In this document: piece by piece, positions 34,456-42,942 of the stretch
Layout of the letters: each line of letters starts with the position of its first letter
Numbering within the stretch: the first letter of the stretch is position 1
DNA from: an uncultured Bacteroidales bacterium
GTDB taxonomy: Bacteria; Bacteroidota; Bacteroidia; Bacteroidales; Paludibacteraceae
Reading direction: 5' to 3'
Length of the DNA stretch: 64,000 nucleotides
Assembly: GCA_902798965.1 (NCBI GenBank)
Contig: CADBYS010000003.1
Span: 1-64,000 of the forward strand
The notes under the pieces: model-generated
The model's database searches: none
What the model was told of the DNA's origin: nothing
What the model saw: the letters and a program-made list of their open reading frames with translations, nothing else
Program-made: the position numbers and the translations under genes

Positions 34456-36134
34456 GGTACGATTCGTTTTTCAGTCCATATTCTATCGCCCTGCTCGTAG
34501 CGGATCATATACACGCCGCGCGTCATCTCATCCTCGCGAACCGGCAGGCCATACGCGTTATAGATGAACATACGTACCGGTTGCGGCTGCGCAGCGGCAA
34601 TAGTCAGGATCGTTGACCACACCTCTTCGTCGCCATCCAGCGTGAGCCGCAGCTGAAAACTGCCAAACAGCTCAGCCTGCTCGGAGTAGTCGTCGTTGGT
34701 AGCATCGGGGATTGCCGAGTCGTCCTTATACCACTGATAACCGGTGACCATCTGCTCGGGGAAAAGCTGCGCAACCAACACATTATTACACAGCAGCACC
34801 CAGTTGTACTTGTTGACAATAATCGGGTATAACCTGTGGCAGACGACTGTATCCAGCCGATAGACCAGCTCAATGCTGTCGCAGCCGCGCGGGCTTTTCT
34901 GTATCACATGTTGCGTGGCAGCTTGGCTAAACGGCAGTCCGTGCCACGTGAAGGGCAACATGGTGTCGCACACCACGGTATCGAAGGTGTACGTAATCAT
35001 CTCGGGGCACGGGCGCTCGCAATGCACGGTATCGAACCGATAGGAATATTCGATGCTATCGCAGCCACGCGGACTCTGCTCCATAACAATGCGCTGATCG
35101 GGAGCGGCGAACGTCATCCCGCGCCATGTGAACGGCAACAAGGTATCGCACACTATCGTATCCACACTGCGATGGATAATATCCGGGCAAGGCAACTCGC
35201 AATGTACGGTATCTAACGTGCAGACGTACTCTATGGTATCGCAGCCGCGGGCGTTCTTTGCGATGGTGTTCTGCGTGCCGGGCTGGGCGAACACCAAGCC
35301 GCGCCATGTGAACGGCAACTCGTAGTCGCAAACCGTGGTGTCGGCTGAGCGCGTGATGAGTGTGTCGGGACACGGCACAGGCGGTGCACACTGGCGGATC
35401 TCGATATCATCGATGGCAAAATCGTTGCCGGACAAAGGCAAAGCGTCGTTGTAGATGGTGAGCGTGATGCTGTTCGTACCCACGGGCACCGTGAAGTTCA
35501 TACCCACCAACCGCCATTCAGCCGAATATTTCCAGGCTTTCAGGTCGTTGATGTGCGCGGAGTCAAAAGGTATATCGCCGGTACTGTACGTAGCCAATTG
35601 TGCCGTAGAACCAGGGTCTGTCAGCACGAAGCGCAATCTTGGGTATGCGTATTTGCCAGGACTGCCTACGTACATTCCCCACGTCAGTACGTTCACCACA
35701 TAAGCGGCAAACGTCAGCTGTGTGCCGGCTGTCAGGCCGCTGATGGTCTTCGAGTAGAACGCCGCGCCATCGCCGCGGCCGTCGATCTCGAGCATGTAGC
35801 CGCGCGTGTAGTCGTTCGGGTAGGTGTGATCGTCCTGTATGTGCCACTGCGAACCGCGCGTGCCGGGGTTATACACCGACGTATCGCCATTGCAATAGCC
35901 GGACTTGGTCAGTAGATAACTGCCCGACATCATAATGCCGAAATAATCATCCGTCAGCTGGTTGTACGTCATACCGCTTACCGCTTGCGTGCCCACGCGT
36001 GGGTCAGTCGGGTTGTTGCCCCCGAAATCTTCACGAAACAGCAACTCGCCATCCATGCACAGTTCCTCCTGCCCCTGCGCCATCGGCACAAGGCTCAAGA
36101 TCATCGCAAGCACTATGAAAACATGCTGTTTCAT
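34452..36134 (-). CDS. Putative type IX secretion cargo with three 60-residue repeats
   Basis: I chose the ATG at 36134, which gives a signal peptide (MKQHVFIVLAMILSL, ending MAQG) 25 bases after the promoter -7 box; a longer frame to 36230 would run through the promoter. The protein has 560 residues. The N-terminal part (about 25-250) is a galactose-binding/MAM-like beta fold (FAIDDIEIRQC). Three tandem repeats of exactly 60 residues cover 255-434, each with CDxxLPFTWxG, GCDxIE and DTVxC, so disulfides are likely. An Ig-like segment (GYQWYKDDSAIPDAT) follows. The last 40 residues (FIYNAYGLPV, TRGVYMIRYEQGDR, EKRIVP) resemble a type A C-terminal sorting domain. Confidence 0.8.
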   Translation of the reverse strand: MKQHVFIVLAMILSLVPMAQGQEELCMDGELLFREDFGGNNPTDPRVGTQAVSGMTYNQLTDDYFGIMMSGSYLLTKSGYCNGDTSVYNPGTRGSQWHIQDDHTYPNDYTRGYMLEIDGRGDGAAFYSKTISGLTAGTQLTFAAYVVNVLTWGMYVGSPGKYAYPRLRFVLTDPGSTAQLATYSTGDIPFDSAHINDLKAWKYSAEWRLVGMNFTVPVGTNSITLTIYNDALPLSGNDFAIDDIEIRQCAPPVPCPDTLITRSADTTVCDYELPFTWRGLVFAQPGTQNTIAKNARGCDTIEYVCTLDTVHCELPCPDIIHRSVDTIVCDTLLPFTWRGMTFAAPDQRIVMEQSPRGCDSIEYSYRFDTVHCERPCPEMITYTFDTVVCDTMLPFTWHGLPFSQAATQHVIQKSPRGCDSIELVYRLDTVVCHRLYPIIVNKYNWVLLCNNVLVAQLFPEQMVTGYQWYKDDSAIPDATNDDYSEQAELFGSFQLRLTLDGDEEVWSTILTIAAAQPQPVRMFIYNAYGLPVREDEMTRGVYMIRYEQGDRIWTEKRIVP

Positions 36135-36158
36135 TCTACATCCCGCCAATAAAACATG

Positions 36159-36190
36159 CAAAGTTACTAAAATTTTCGCACATTTGCAAA
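36159..36190 (-). promoter_or_regulatory. Promoter of the type IX cargo-like gene
   Basis: On the minus strand TTTG is at 36190-36187 and TAACTTTG at 36166-36159, 20-base spacer. This supports the start codon at 36134 over the upstream in-frame alternative. Confidence 0.85.
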
Positions 36191-36266
36191 TATTTCCGGC
36201 AAAATCTTTGATTTTTCTGTAATCTGTCATTTTTTGCCCCTTCGCGGCAACTTTTTTAATAAAAAA

Positions 36267-36298
36267 TTTGCAAATTTCAGATTTTTTTTGTAACTTTG
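36267..36298 (+). promoter_or_regulatory. Promoter of the DUF1016 nuclease gene
   Basis: TTTG at 36267-36270 and TAACTTTG at 36291-36298 with a 20-base spacer; the start codon follows at 36321. Confidence 0.85.
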
Positions 36299-36320
36299 CA
36301 GTCTATTTTTAATATGTATT

Positions 36321-37529
36321 ATGAGCGAACAACCTATCATACCATTATCGCAAGCGGTAGAGACCATCAAGACCGCTATTCTGCAAGGTCAGTACGAAGC
36401 CAATAAGGATGTTAACCGCATCCAGTTGGCTGTGTATTTCGCTATTGGTAAATATCTATCCAACAACACACGTAGGCTACCATATGGCGCAGGGGCAATC
36501 AAGGCAATTAGCGACCAGTTGCTTCGTGAAATGCCGGGGTTGAGAGGATATTCGGAGACCCAACTGAGAGATATGAGGCGTTTCTATGAGGCGTGGAAAA
36601 TGTTAGATATTGAAACGCCAATTGATACAGAAGAATTTCCTCAGAAAGATTCAGCGGTTGCGACCGCTGAAAGTGCAAATCAAGATATAGCGGTTACAAC
36701 CGCTGAATTGCAAATCATTGAAGATAAGATAGATATATACCATAGTATATCCTTCACAAATGTAGCAGATTTCCCCGTTGACGACTTCCTGCGAGTACCG
36801 TTTACACATCACTCTAAACTGATTAACTGGTGCAAAGACCTCGAAGCACGTTACTACTATATCCATCGCACCGCAGTTGAATACTTGTCTGTAGACAGGT
36901 TAAAAAAACTCATTAAAGAAAACGCCTATGAGCATCGTGAAATGATGCCCAACAACTTCAAGCAAACCATCTCTAATTCCGCACTCGCACGCAAGGCCGT
37001 GATGATGTTCAAAGATTCATATCAGTTGGACTTCATCAATACCGAGGAGATAGGCGAGCGTGACACACAGGACATAGATGAAAAAGTCGTAGAAAAGCAG
37101 ATTATTCAAAACGTCAAGAACTTCATTATGACGTTCGGTAACGATTTCACCTTTGTGGGCAATCAGTACCATCTGGAGATCTATGGTGAAGAGAATTTCC
37201 CGGACTTGCTTTTCTTTAATCGTGAACTGAATGCGTTGGTAGTCGTAGAGCTGAAGATCGGCAAGTTCAAACCGAGTTACTTAGGTACACTTGCAGCTTA
37301 TCAGCAAATCCTTGATACTAAGGTGCGCAAGCCACACGAGAACCCTTCAATCGGTATCATCCTTTGCAAATCCGCCAATAAGGACTTCGTCGAGCTGGTC
37401 ATTCAAGGCTACAAGAGCCCGATGGGTGTCGCTACGTACACCACATCCGCCGATATGCCCGAGGAACTTCGCAAAGCATTACCGGATATGGAGGAATTGA
37501 GGCGAGTTTTATCAAAAGAAACAATATAG
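36321..37529 (+). CDS. DUF1016/YhcG-type PDDEXK nuclease family protein
   Basis: A 402-residue protein. The N-terminal DUF1016 domain (LAVYFAIGKYLSNNT, ISDQLLREMPGLRGYSETQLRDMRRFYEAW) is followed by a short repetitive linker (about 111-128), and then the C-terminal nuclease domain. In the latter, FPDLLFFNRELNALVVVELKIG gives the D...ExK catalytic pattern of PDDEXK enzymes, and LAAYQQILD is conserved. Family members are often found in accessory or defence-like regions; exact target DNA is not known. The next gene (YGxP lipoprotein) starts three bases after the stop, an odd pairing of a cytoplasmic nuclease with a surface lipoprotein. Confidence 0.92.
   Translation: MSEQPIIPLSQAVETIKTAILQGQYEANKDVNRIQLAVYFAIGKYLSNNTRRLPYGAGAIKAISDQLLREMPGLRGYSETQLRDMRRFYEAWKMLDIETPIDTEEFPQKDSAVATAESANQDIAVTTAELQIIEDKIDIYHSISFTNVADFPVDDFLRVPFTHHSKLINWCKDLEARYYYIHRTAVEYLSVDRLKKLIKENAYEHREMMPNNFKQTISNSALARKAVMMFKDSYQLDFINTEEIGERDTQDIDEKVVEKQIIQNVKNFIMTFGNDFTFVGNQYHLEIYGEENFPDLLFFNRELNALVVVELKIGKFKPSYLGTLAAYQQILDTKVRKPHENPSIGIILCKSANKDFVELVIQGYKSPMGVATYTTSADMPEELRKALPDMEELRRVLSKETI
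36653..36704. repeat. Two palindromic repeats encoding the DUF1016 linker
   Basis: AGCGGTTGCGACCGCT (36653-36668) and AGCGGTTACAACCGCT (36689-36704) are near-identical inverted repeats 36 bases apart. They encode AVATAE and AVTTAE between the two domains of the nuclease. Confidence 0.65.
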
Positions 37530-37532
37530 AAT

Positions 37533-38000
37533 ATGAAAGCAAAATTACTGACAAGAATCAATTCGCTGATTGCACTACTCGTAAGTATGTTAGGATTCAG
37601 CAGTTGCGAATGGGGAATGATGAAGTACGGTGTGCCCATTGAGGCAGAATACGGCGTTCCTTATGCCACATTTGAGGCAGTTGGCACCATAACCGACGAG
37701 GAGAACAAGCCACTGAAGGATATACGTGTGCAGATAAAGAGCAAATGGCTGCAAGCGGACGCACCGGAAGATCCGGCATTAGTCACCTCCACCGACGAAA
37801 CGGGAAGATATGATTTCTATTTGGAGTATTATTTCCCCGTTGACTCCGTTGATCTTGTTGTGCGGGACGAAGCGGGCATCTATGCCTCCGACTCCGTACG
37901 CGTGAAAGTCGATTACGACCGCAGCAACGTTTCGCCAAGCGACCACTGGAACGAAGGCAACGGTTTTGTGGAGAAAGATTTCAAGTTGCAGAAAAAATAA
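37533..38000 (+). CDS. rSAM-type YGxP lipoprotein (TIGR04134-like), copy 2
   Basis: A 155-residue paralogue of the protein at 33109. Leader, lipobox (GFSSC), regulatory-like domain (GTITDEENKPLKDIRVQIKS) and tail (KDFKLQKK) are nearly the same, and the DNA around the start (AGAATATGAAAGC) is also kept. The main difference is a doubled motif: KYGVP at 31-35 and EYGVPYATF from 39. It starts three bases after the nuclease stop and is followed 48 bases later by an exported protein gene. The two copies point to a recent duplication with divergence in the region just after the lipid anchor. Confidence 0.8.
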   Translation: MKAKLLTRINSLIALLVSMLGFSSCEWGMMKYGVPIEAEYGVPYATFEAVGTITDEENKPLKDIRVQIKSKWLQADAPEDPALVTSTDETGRYDFYLEYYFPVDSVDLVVRDEAGIYASDSVRVKVDYDRSNVSPSDHWNEGNGFVEKDFKLQKK

Positions 38001-38048
38001 ATCTTGAATAGAATTATACTCGCAAAACAATCTAACAATCTATATATT

Positions 38049-39323
38049 ATGAAACATACATTTTTCATGGTATTGGCGGCGGTAGTGCTGGCAATGCCGA
38101 GTTGGGCACAAGAACAGGAACAAGAACAAGAATGGCATTACACGCAAGGCTGGATGCCTGATGGCGCGTACAATCCCTCACTATCCGATTTCGCAGACGT
38201 GAAAGCTGCTGCTACGCCGCAGAACATATCGGAATTGGTGGCAAAGATGCCGGCTGTGCCTTCTGTAGAGCAGATCTACTCCATCGAAGCCAAAGAAAAA
38301 GCGATTCGTGCTACCTACCAGCCATTCGCCAAAGCGCTGGAGGCGGCGTTGCTGCGCAATCAGCAAGATGCCGCATCCGTTGACCGTCGTATGGTGGCAG
38401 CCGGCAAGAAACAGCAGGCAAGCAACAAGCAGGCTATGGCGCAATACCAGAGTAACGTCAACGCAGGCTTGATGCCTTCGCAGGAAGAGATCATGCAACT
38501 CTATATGTCCGGCGAGATCAAAGAGAACATGTCCGACGAGCAGATGATGGATGTCATGGCGGGTAAGTTCGCCGTCAAGTGGGGCGTATCAAAACAGGAA
38601 TACATCAAGATCATCAGCATGGCACAGAGCAATCCAAAAGCTTGCGAGGCGTATCTGCAGTCCAACCACCCCGATCTGTACAAACGTCTGTATGCCGCCA
38701 ATGCGCAGTATGGCGACTCGAACGTACAGTCCGACGACCCGCGCGTACCGGCTTTCGACCGTATCAGCGACGAACTGATGAAAGCCCAGGATGACCTGAC
38801 CGCAGCCGTCAACGCGTACGGCCATAACGTCATCTATACAGGCGGCACTTCGGAGTACGACAAGCTGCTTGAGCAGATGCGCCGGGAGTGGGACAACAGC
38901 CCGGAAGCCAAGCAGATTGAAGCCATCGAAGAGGCGCTGCAGAAACGTATTGACGAGTGGTATAAAACCGTTACCATCAAGGGCGACGTGTCGTATCCCG
39001 CATGGTTCACCGCAGAGCGTCAGAAGGAAAATGCCCTCATCGACCAATGGAACAAACGTTGGGCTGCCCAATGGCTCAAGATTGCACAGGAAGGTGACAA
39101 GAAGATTCGTCCGATCTACGCCCACGTAGCCGAACTGGATGCCGAAAACGAGCAACTTGGCAAGCAAGGCGACCAAGAGGACATGCATTACCTGGCAAAC
39201 AAGAAACTCGTGTCCACACTCTTCGGCTACGCGCTGCACGTCTATACGCCGGTGAACGATGCCATCTCTTTCCCGAGCATTGAGCACGTCTTAGAGTCCG
39301 GAACTGTGATCGTAGAGAAATAA
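38049..39323 (+). CDS. Exported helical protein of unknown function
   Basis: A 424-residue protein. The ATG at 38049 gives a signal peptide (ending PSWAQ); an in-frame start at 38004 would spoil it. After an EQ repeat (EQEQEQE) the mature part is mainly helical and rich in Ala, Gln, Glu and Lys (AIRATYQPFAKALEAALLRNQQDAA, SNKQAMAQYQSN, AIEEALQKRIDEW), suggesting a coiled-coil-rich periplasmic or surface protein. No enzyme motif. It is followed 24 bases later by a HAD hydrolase. Confidence 0.7.
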   Translation: MKHTFFMVLAAVVLAMPSWAQEQEQEQEWHYTQGWMPDGAYNPSLSDFADVKAAATPQNISELVAKMPAVPSVEQIYSIEAKEKAIRATYQPFAKALEAALLRNQQDAASVDRRMVAAGKKQQASNKQAMAQYQSNVNAGLMPSQEEIMQLYMSGEIKENMSDEQMMDVMAGKFAVKWGVSKQEYIKIISMAQSNPKACEAYLQSNHPDLYKRLYAANAQYGDSNVQSDDPRVPAFDRISDELMKAQDDLTAAVNAYGHNVIYTGGTSEYDKLLEQMRREWDNSPEAKQIEAIEEALQKRIDEWYKTVTIKGDVSYPAWFTAERQKENALIDQWNKRWAAQWLKIAQEGDKKIRPIYAHVAELDAENEQLGKQGDQEDMHYLANKKLVSTLFGYALHVYTPVNDAISFPSIEHVLESGTVIVEK

Positions 39324-39347
39324 TATAACACCGCAAAATCTACCATT

Positions 39348-40298
39348 ATGAACACCGAACGACCCATCGTAGCCCTGATCTACGACTTCGACGGGACATT
39401 AGCGCCCGGCAATATGCAAGAGTACGATTTCCTGAAAGAGATCGGTGTCACCGACAAGGACGAGTTCTGGCGCGAGTGCCGCGCCATGAGCAAGAAACAA
39501 GACGCCTCGGAGATCCTGTGCATGATGAAGATGATGATCGATAAGTCCAACAACCCGAATCATCCTATTCCTATCACGCGTAAGTCGTTTGCGAAGTTCG
39601 GAGCCAGTATCCCTCTGTTCAAGGGTGTTCGCGAGTGGTTCGACCTGACGCGTCGCTTGGGCGATGAGATGGGCTTGCAGATCGAGCATTACATCAACTC
39701 GTCGGGACTGACGGAGATGATCGAAGGTTCGCCCATCGCACACGAGTTCAAGCATATCTATGCCAACCGCTTCATGTACGACGACAACGGTTTTGCCATA
39801 TGGCCGGCTGCCGCCATCGATTTCACCTCCAAGATACAGATCATCTCGATGATCAACAAGGGCGTGGAGAAGATAAGCGACAACAAGGAGATCAACAACT
39901 TCATGGCCAGGAGCGAGCGCCGCATTTCCTTCCGCCACATGATCTATTTCGGTGACGGATTGACGGACATACCCAGCATGAAGTTCCTGCGTGCGGAAGG
40001 CGGCTTTGCCATCGCCATCTATACGCCCGAGCATGAGCAACATACCCTCGATCTCGTGGAGCGCAACATAATCAATTTTGCCTGCAAAGCCGACTACAGC
40101 AAGGACGAGGCGTTGTACAATACCGTCAAAGCCATCTTTGAGCACATCAAGGCCGTGGACAACTTCAACCACCTGGAGATAACGAACATCCGCGAGGCGA
40201 AAGACGGCACATTGACCGGCGACCGCTCCGAGCCGGAAGCTGAGACTATCAGCGTTAAGCTCCGCAAACGTCTGCACTTCAATCTGTTCAACCGATAA
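39348..40298 (+). CDS. HAD-superfamily hydrolase
   Basis: A 316-residue cytoplasmic protein with the HAD motif I DFDGTLAP (Asp nucleophile and acid/base Asp, about residues 12-19), a cap region, a conserved SSG (motif II-like) near residue 124, and motif IV GDGLTDIPS near residue 204. Motif III Lys is probably within FTSKIQII. HAD enzymes usually hydrolyse phosphate esters or act as phosphotransferases; the substrate is unknown. It may be cotranscribed with the flanking exported protein genes (24-base and 13-base gaps). Confidence 0.9.
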   Translation: MNTERPIVALIYDFDGTLAPGNMQEYDFLKEIGVTDKDEFWRECRAMSKKQDASEILCMMKMMIDKSNNPNHPIPITRKSFAKFGASIPLFKGVREWFDLTRRLGDEMGLQIEHYINSSGLTEMIEGSPIAHEFKHIYANRFMYDDNGFAIWPAAAIDFTSKIQIISMINKGVEKISDNKEINNFMARSERRISFRHMIYFGDGLTDIPSMKFLRAEGGFAIAIYTPEHEQHTLDLVERNIINFACKADYSKDEALYNTVKAIFEHIKAVDNFNHLEITNIREAKDGTLTGDRSEPEAETISVKLRKRLHFNLFNR

Positions 40299-40311
40299 TG
40301 ATTAGATACAT

Positions 40312-41217
40312 ATGAAACGAACCCTCATCTTTTGTTGTGCAGCCTTGCTGCTCGCCGCGTGCGGCACGTCGGAAAAACAACTCAAGCAAGGGGCTGCAGA
40401 ATTGTGCAAGCATATTCCTAATCTGCACCAATTGGAGCAGTCGCGCGACTTCCTGACCGAGGATTTCTATGCCGTGCTCGACACCATGGTCAACCTGCCT
40501 GAAGCCACACCCTTGGAGCATCAATGGGACTGGTGGTTCGTAGCGGCTGACGACAGCCCGATTCAGGATTGCAACTGCGAGGTTCTGGCGGTACAAAAAC
40601 AAGACGCCACACACGCAACGGCAACCATTCTCGTGCATCCCAACGACGCAGATTACGAGGCAACCGACGAATCGTTCCTCATGGAGAAAATCAACGGTCA
40701 ATGGCTCATTGCAGATTATGCCAACAACAAATTCCACGCAGCGAATTATATTCGTACCAGCCGCCAAGAATGGAATCTGATTCACACTATTGGCGACTAC
40801 CTCGTTAGCGAGATTGCTCCTTATTACCTGCAAGGCGAACTGTGTATACCAACCGTTCAGCTCGTTGCCACCGACGCTACCGATGTGTACGGAGTATTTG
40901 AGATTAACTGGTATAATCGCAGCGGCGACACGCTCAAGACTGTTTCCGGCGGCATACACGCCGGCAGAATGTCACTAAGCAACGAAGACGGAACAACGCG
41001 CGTCACGGCGTTCGAACAGACCGTGGATGGAGCAGGCAACGAAGCCAGTGCCAAACGGATTTTCGGCAACAACTATTACGAGATCTATCAGAACATCATC
41101 TCCAATCACGACAATCGCGAAGCTGCCCGCCAACTCCAGCTGCGCGAATATATCTGCCGCAACAATCTGGATGTCCGTTATTACCAGGACTACGGTTGGC
41201 CGGCTGTTGAACTCTGA
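40312..41217 (+). CDS. Lipoprotein with a DUF3828-like domain
   Basis: A 301-residue lipoprotein (AACGTS, Cys17). Its first mature part (FLTEDFYAVLD...VEKINGQWLIADY-like pattern) resembles DUF3828, a small cystatin/NTF2-like domain of unknown role. The second half has no clear match. It lies 13 bases after the HAD gene and 19 bases before the exported flavodoxin, so all three may share one transcript. Cellular location: periplasmic face of a membrane. Function unknown. Confidence 0.7.
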   Translation: MKRTLIFCCAALLLAACGTSEKQLKQGAAELCKHIPNLHQLEQSRDFLTEDFYAVLDTMVNLPEATPLEHQWDWWFVAADDSPIQDCNCEVLAVQKQDATHATATILVHPNDADYEATDESFLMEKINGQWLIADYANNKFHAANYIRTSRQEWNLIHTIGDYLVSEIAPYYLQGELCIPTVQLVATDATDVYGVFEINWYNRSGDTLKTVSGGIHAGRMSLSNEDGTTRVTAFEQTVDGAGNEASAKRIFGNNYYEIYQNIISNHDNREAARQLQLREYICRNNLDVRYYQDYGWPAVEL

Positions 41218-41236
41218 CCCCAAAAATTTACTGAAT

Positions 41237-41740
41237 ATGAAACGTCTCACTCTTTGCGCATTGCTGCTGGCTACGCTCACGCTATGCGCACAAAACACAC
41301 AGGACATGCAAACCTTAGTCGCTTACTTCTCGGCTACGGGCACCACCCGTGCCGCAGCACAAAAGCTCGCCAAGCAGCACAATGCCGTGCTCTGGGAGAT
41401 CGAAGCCGCCGAACCATATACGGCAGCCGACCTCGACTGGCGTAACGAACAGTCACGCTCCTCGCTCGAGATGAAAGATCCCGACGAGCGACCGACCATC
41501 AAGCAATGCACCGACATCCGCCCTTATAGCACGATTTATGTCGGATTCCCCATCTGGTGGGGTATATGCCCGCGCATCATCAATTCGTGGATCGACAACA
41601 ACCTCGAGCAACTGCAGGGCAAGACGCTCATCCCCTTTGCCACCAGCGGCTCCAGCGGCGTGGAAGAAGCCGTAGCCTACCTGCGCAAAACCTACCCCTC
41701 GCTTACATGGCAAGACGGATTGCTGCTGAATAAGCGATAA
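41237..41740 (+). CDS. Exported flavodoxin-like protein
   Basis: A 167-residue protein starting at ATG 41237, with a signal peptide (MKRLTLCALLLATLTLCAQ) in front of a flavodoxin fold. The fold's FMN phosphate loop is SATGTTR, FPIWWGICPRI is the typical Trp-containing flavin loop, and FATSGSSGVEEAV is the third loop. Usual flavodoxins are cytoplasmic electron carriers; the Flavodoxin_4 type in Bacteroidota often carries a signal, suggesting a periplasmic flavin-binding redox or quinone-reducing role. Which holds is not visible from sequence. It follows a lipoprotein gene and precedes a tyrosine phosphatase. Confidence 0.88.
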   Translation: MKRLTLCALLLATLTLCAQNTQDMQTLVAYFSATGTTRAAAQKLAKQHNAVLWEIEAAEPYTAADLDWRNEQSRSSLEMKDPDERPTIKQCTDIRPYSTIYVGFPIWWGICPRIINSWIDNNLEQLQGKTLIPFATSGSSGVEEAVAYLRKTYPSLTWQDGLLLNKR

Positions 41741-41781
41741 CTGATCGAATCCTCACGGCTCAGAACAAACGATAAGATCGC

Positions 41782-42237
41782 GTGCAAAAGATTTTGTTTA
41801 TATGCCACGGCAATATCTGCCGTTCGCCGATGGCGGAATACCTGTTCAAGCACATGGTTGCGCAGGCTGGTTTGTCGCGGGAGTTTGAGATAGCGTCCGC
41901 AGCCGTCTCGTCCGAGGAAACAGGCAACGACATCTATCCTCCCGCCAAGCGCAAACTCACCGAGCGGGGTATCCCATTCAGCCGACATGCTGCGCGGCGG
42001 ATGACCCGTGCCGATTATGATTACTACGACCATATTATCTGCATGGATCGCAGCAATCTCCGTCTGCTCCGTTATATCATCGGCGAGGATAGCGCCGGCA
42101 AAGTCTCCTTGCTGATGGCTTGGGCTAATCGCACGGACGACGTCGCCGACCCCTGGTACACCGGCGACTTCGATGCCACCTACCGCGACCTCCTCGCCGG
42201 CTGCACCGCCTTGCTGAACGAATTGAAGATTGTATAA
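41782..42237 (+). CDS. Low molecular weight protein tyrosine phosphatase
   Basis: A 151-residue phosphatase. The P-loop CHGNICRS (C-x5-R-S, residues 8-15) holds the nucleophilic Cys and phosphate-binding Arg; the general acid Asp is in DPWYTG near residue 124. The start is GTG at 41782, directly in front of the first beta strand (QKILFICHG); no ATG is close. Such enzymes dephosphorylate tyrosine kinases of capsule synthesis or arsenate-like targets; neither is nearby, so the substrate is open. Confidence 0.95.
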   Translation: MQKILFICHGNICRSPMAEYLFKHMVAQAGLSREFEIASAAVSSEETGNDIYPPAKRKLTERGIPFSRHAARRMTRADYDYYDHIICMDRSNLRLLRYIIGEDSAGKVSLLMAWANRTDDVADPWYTGDFDATYRDLLAGCTALLNELKIV

Positions 42238-42252
42238 TAAAAAATAAGACTT

Positions 42253-42942
42253 ATGAAAAGAGGCTTTCTATTTATCATCACTTGCTTGTTATGCAGCATA
42301 ACTGCTTTAGCGGAGAATTTTGCATGTCCAGATTATGAAAGTATTCAAGCTTTAGGACAGAAGCGATATGATGTCCTTATTGAGCGTTTTCAAGCACAAG
42401 ACACTACGTTGTCTATTACCGAACTGCAAGCGATTTATTATGGCTCGGCATTCTACGGCAATCCTTCCAGAGGGCTAAACTATAGACGTGTAAATGCTAT
42501 CTATGAGGCAAATGGGCATGAAGGTGTCCTTGTTTACGTAGATTCGTTATTGTCTTCCTCTCCATTAAATCTTGGAGCACTTCGCATGCGTTTTATTGCA
42601 GCTTTTAATGTGAACGATACGATTGCCACCCACAAGTATTTTTGGTTATATGACAAACTTCTGGACGCTATTTATGCAACAGGAGATGCTTTATCAGAGC
42701 AAACAGCCTTGCATGTGGTTTGCATTGATGACGAATACACCATTATGAACTATGTCATGAAAGTGGAAATGGAAAATCAGAAATTGACATCTACAATGTG
42801 TGACATGTTTGATGTAACTACAAAGAACGGAAAAAAGACGCAGGTTTATTTTGACGTTCAACTTATTCTTGCTCTCGAAAATCAAATGTTCTCTACTGAT
42901 AAGAAACCCTTTACATTCAAATACATGAAAGCTAAGAAATGA
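42253..42942 (+). CDS. DUF4919-like exported protein
   Basis: A 229-residue protein with a signal peptide (about residues 1-20, ITALAE). The mature sequence DYESIQALGQKRYDVLIERFQAQDTTLSITELQAIYYG closely follows the look of DUF4919 proteins of Bacteroides, which have no known function. It is probably a periplasmic helical protein with TPR-like packing. It lies 15 bases after the phosphatase and overlaps the next start by four bases (ATGA). Base composition is lower in GC than the housekeeping genes, as in the following lipoprotein. Confidence 0.75.
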   Translation: MKRGFLFIITCLLCSITALAENFACPDYESIQALGQKRYDVLIERFQAQDTTLSITELQAIYYGSAFYGNPSRGLNYRRVNAIYEANGHEGVLVYVDSLLSSSPLNLGALRMRFIAAFNVNDTIATHKYFWLYDKLLDAIYATGDALSEQTALHVVCIDDEYTIMNYVMKVEMENQKLTSTMCDMFDVTTKNGKKTQVYFDVQLILALENQMFSTDKKPFTFKYMKAKK

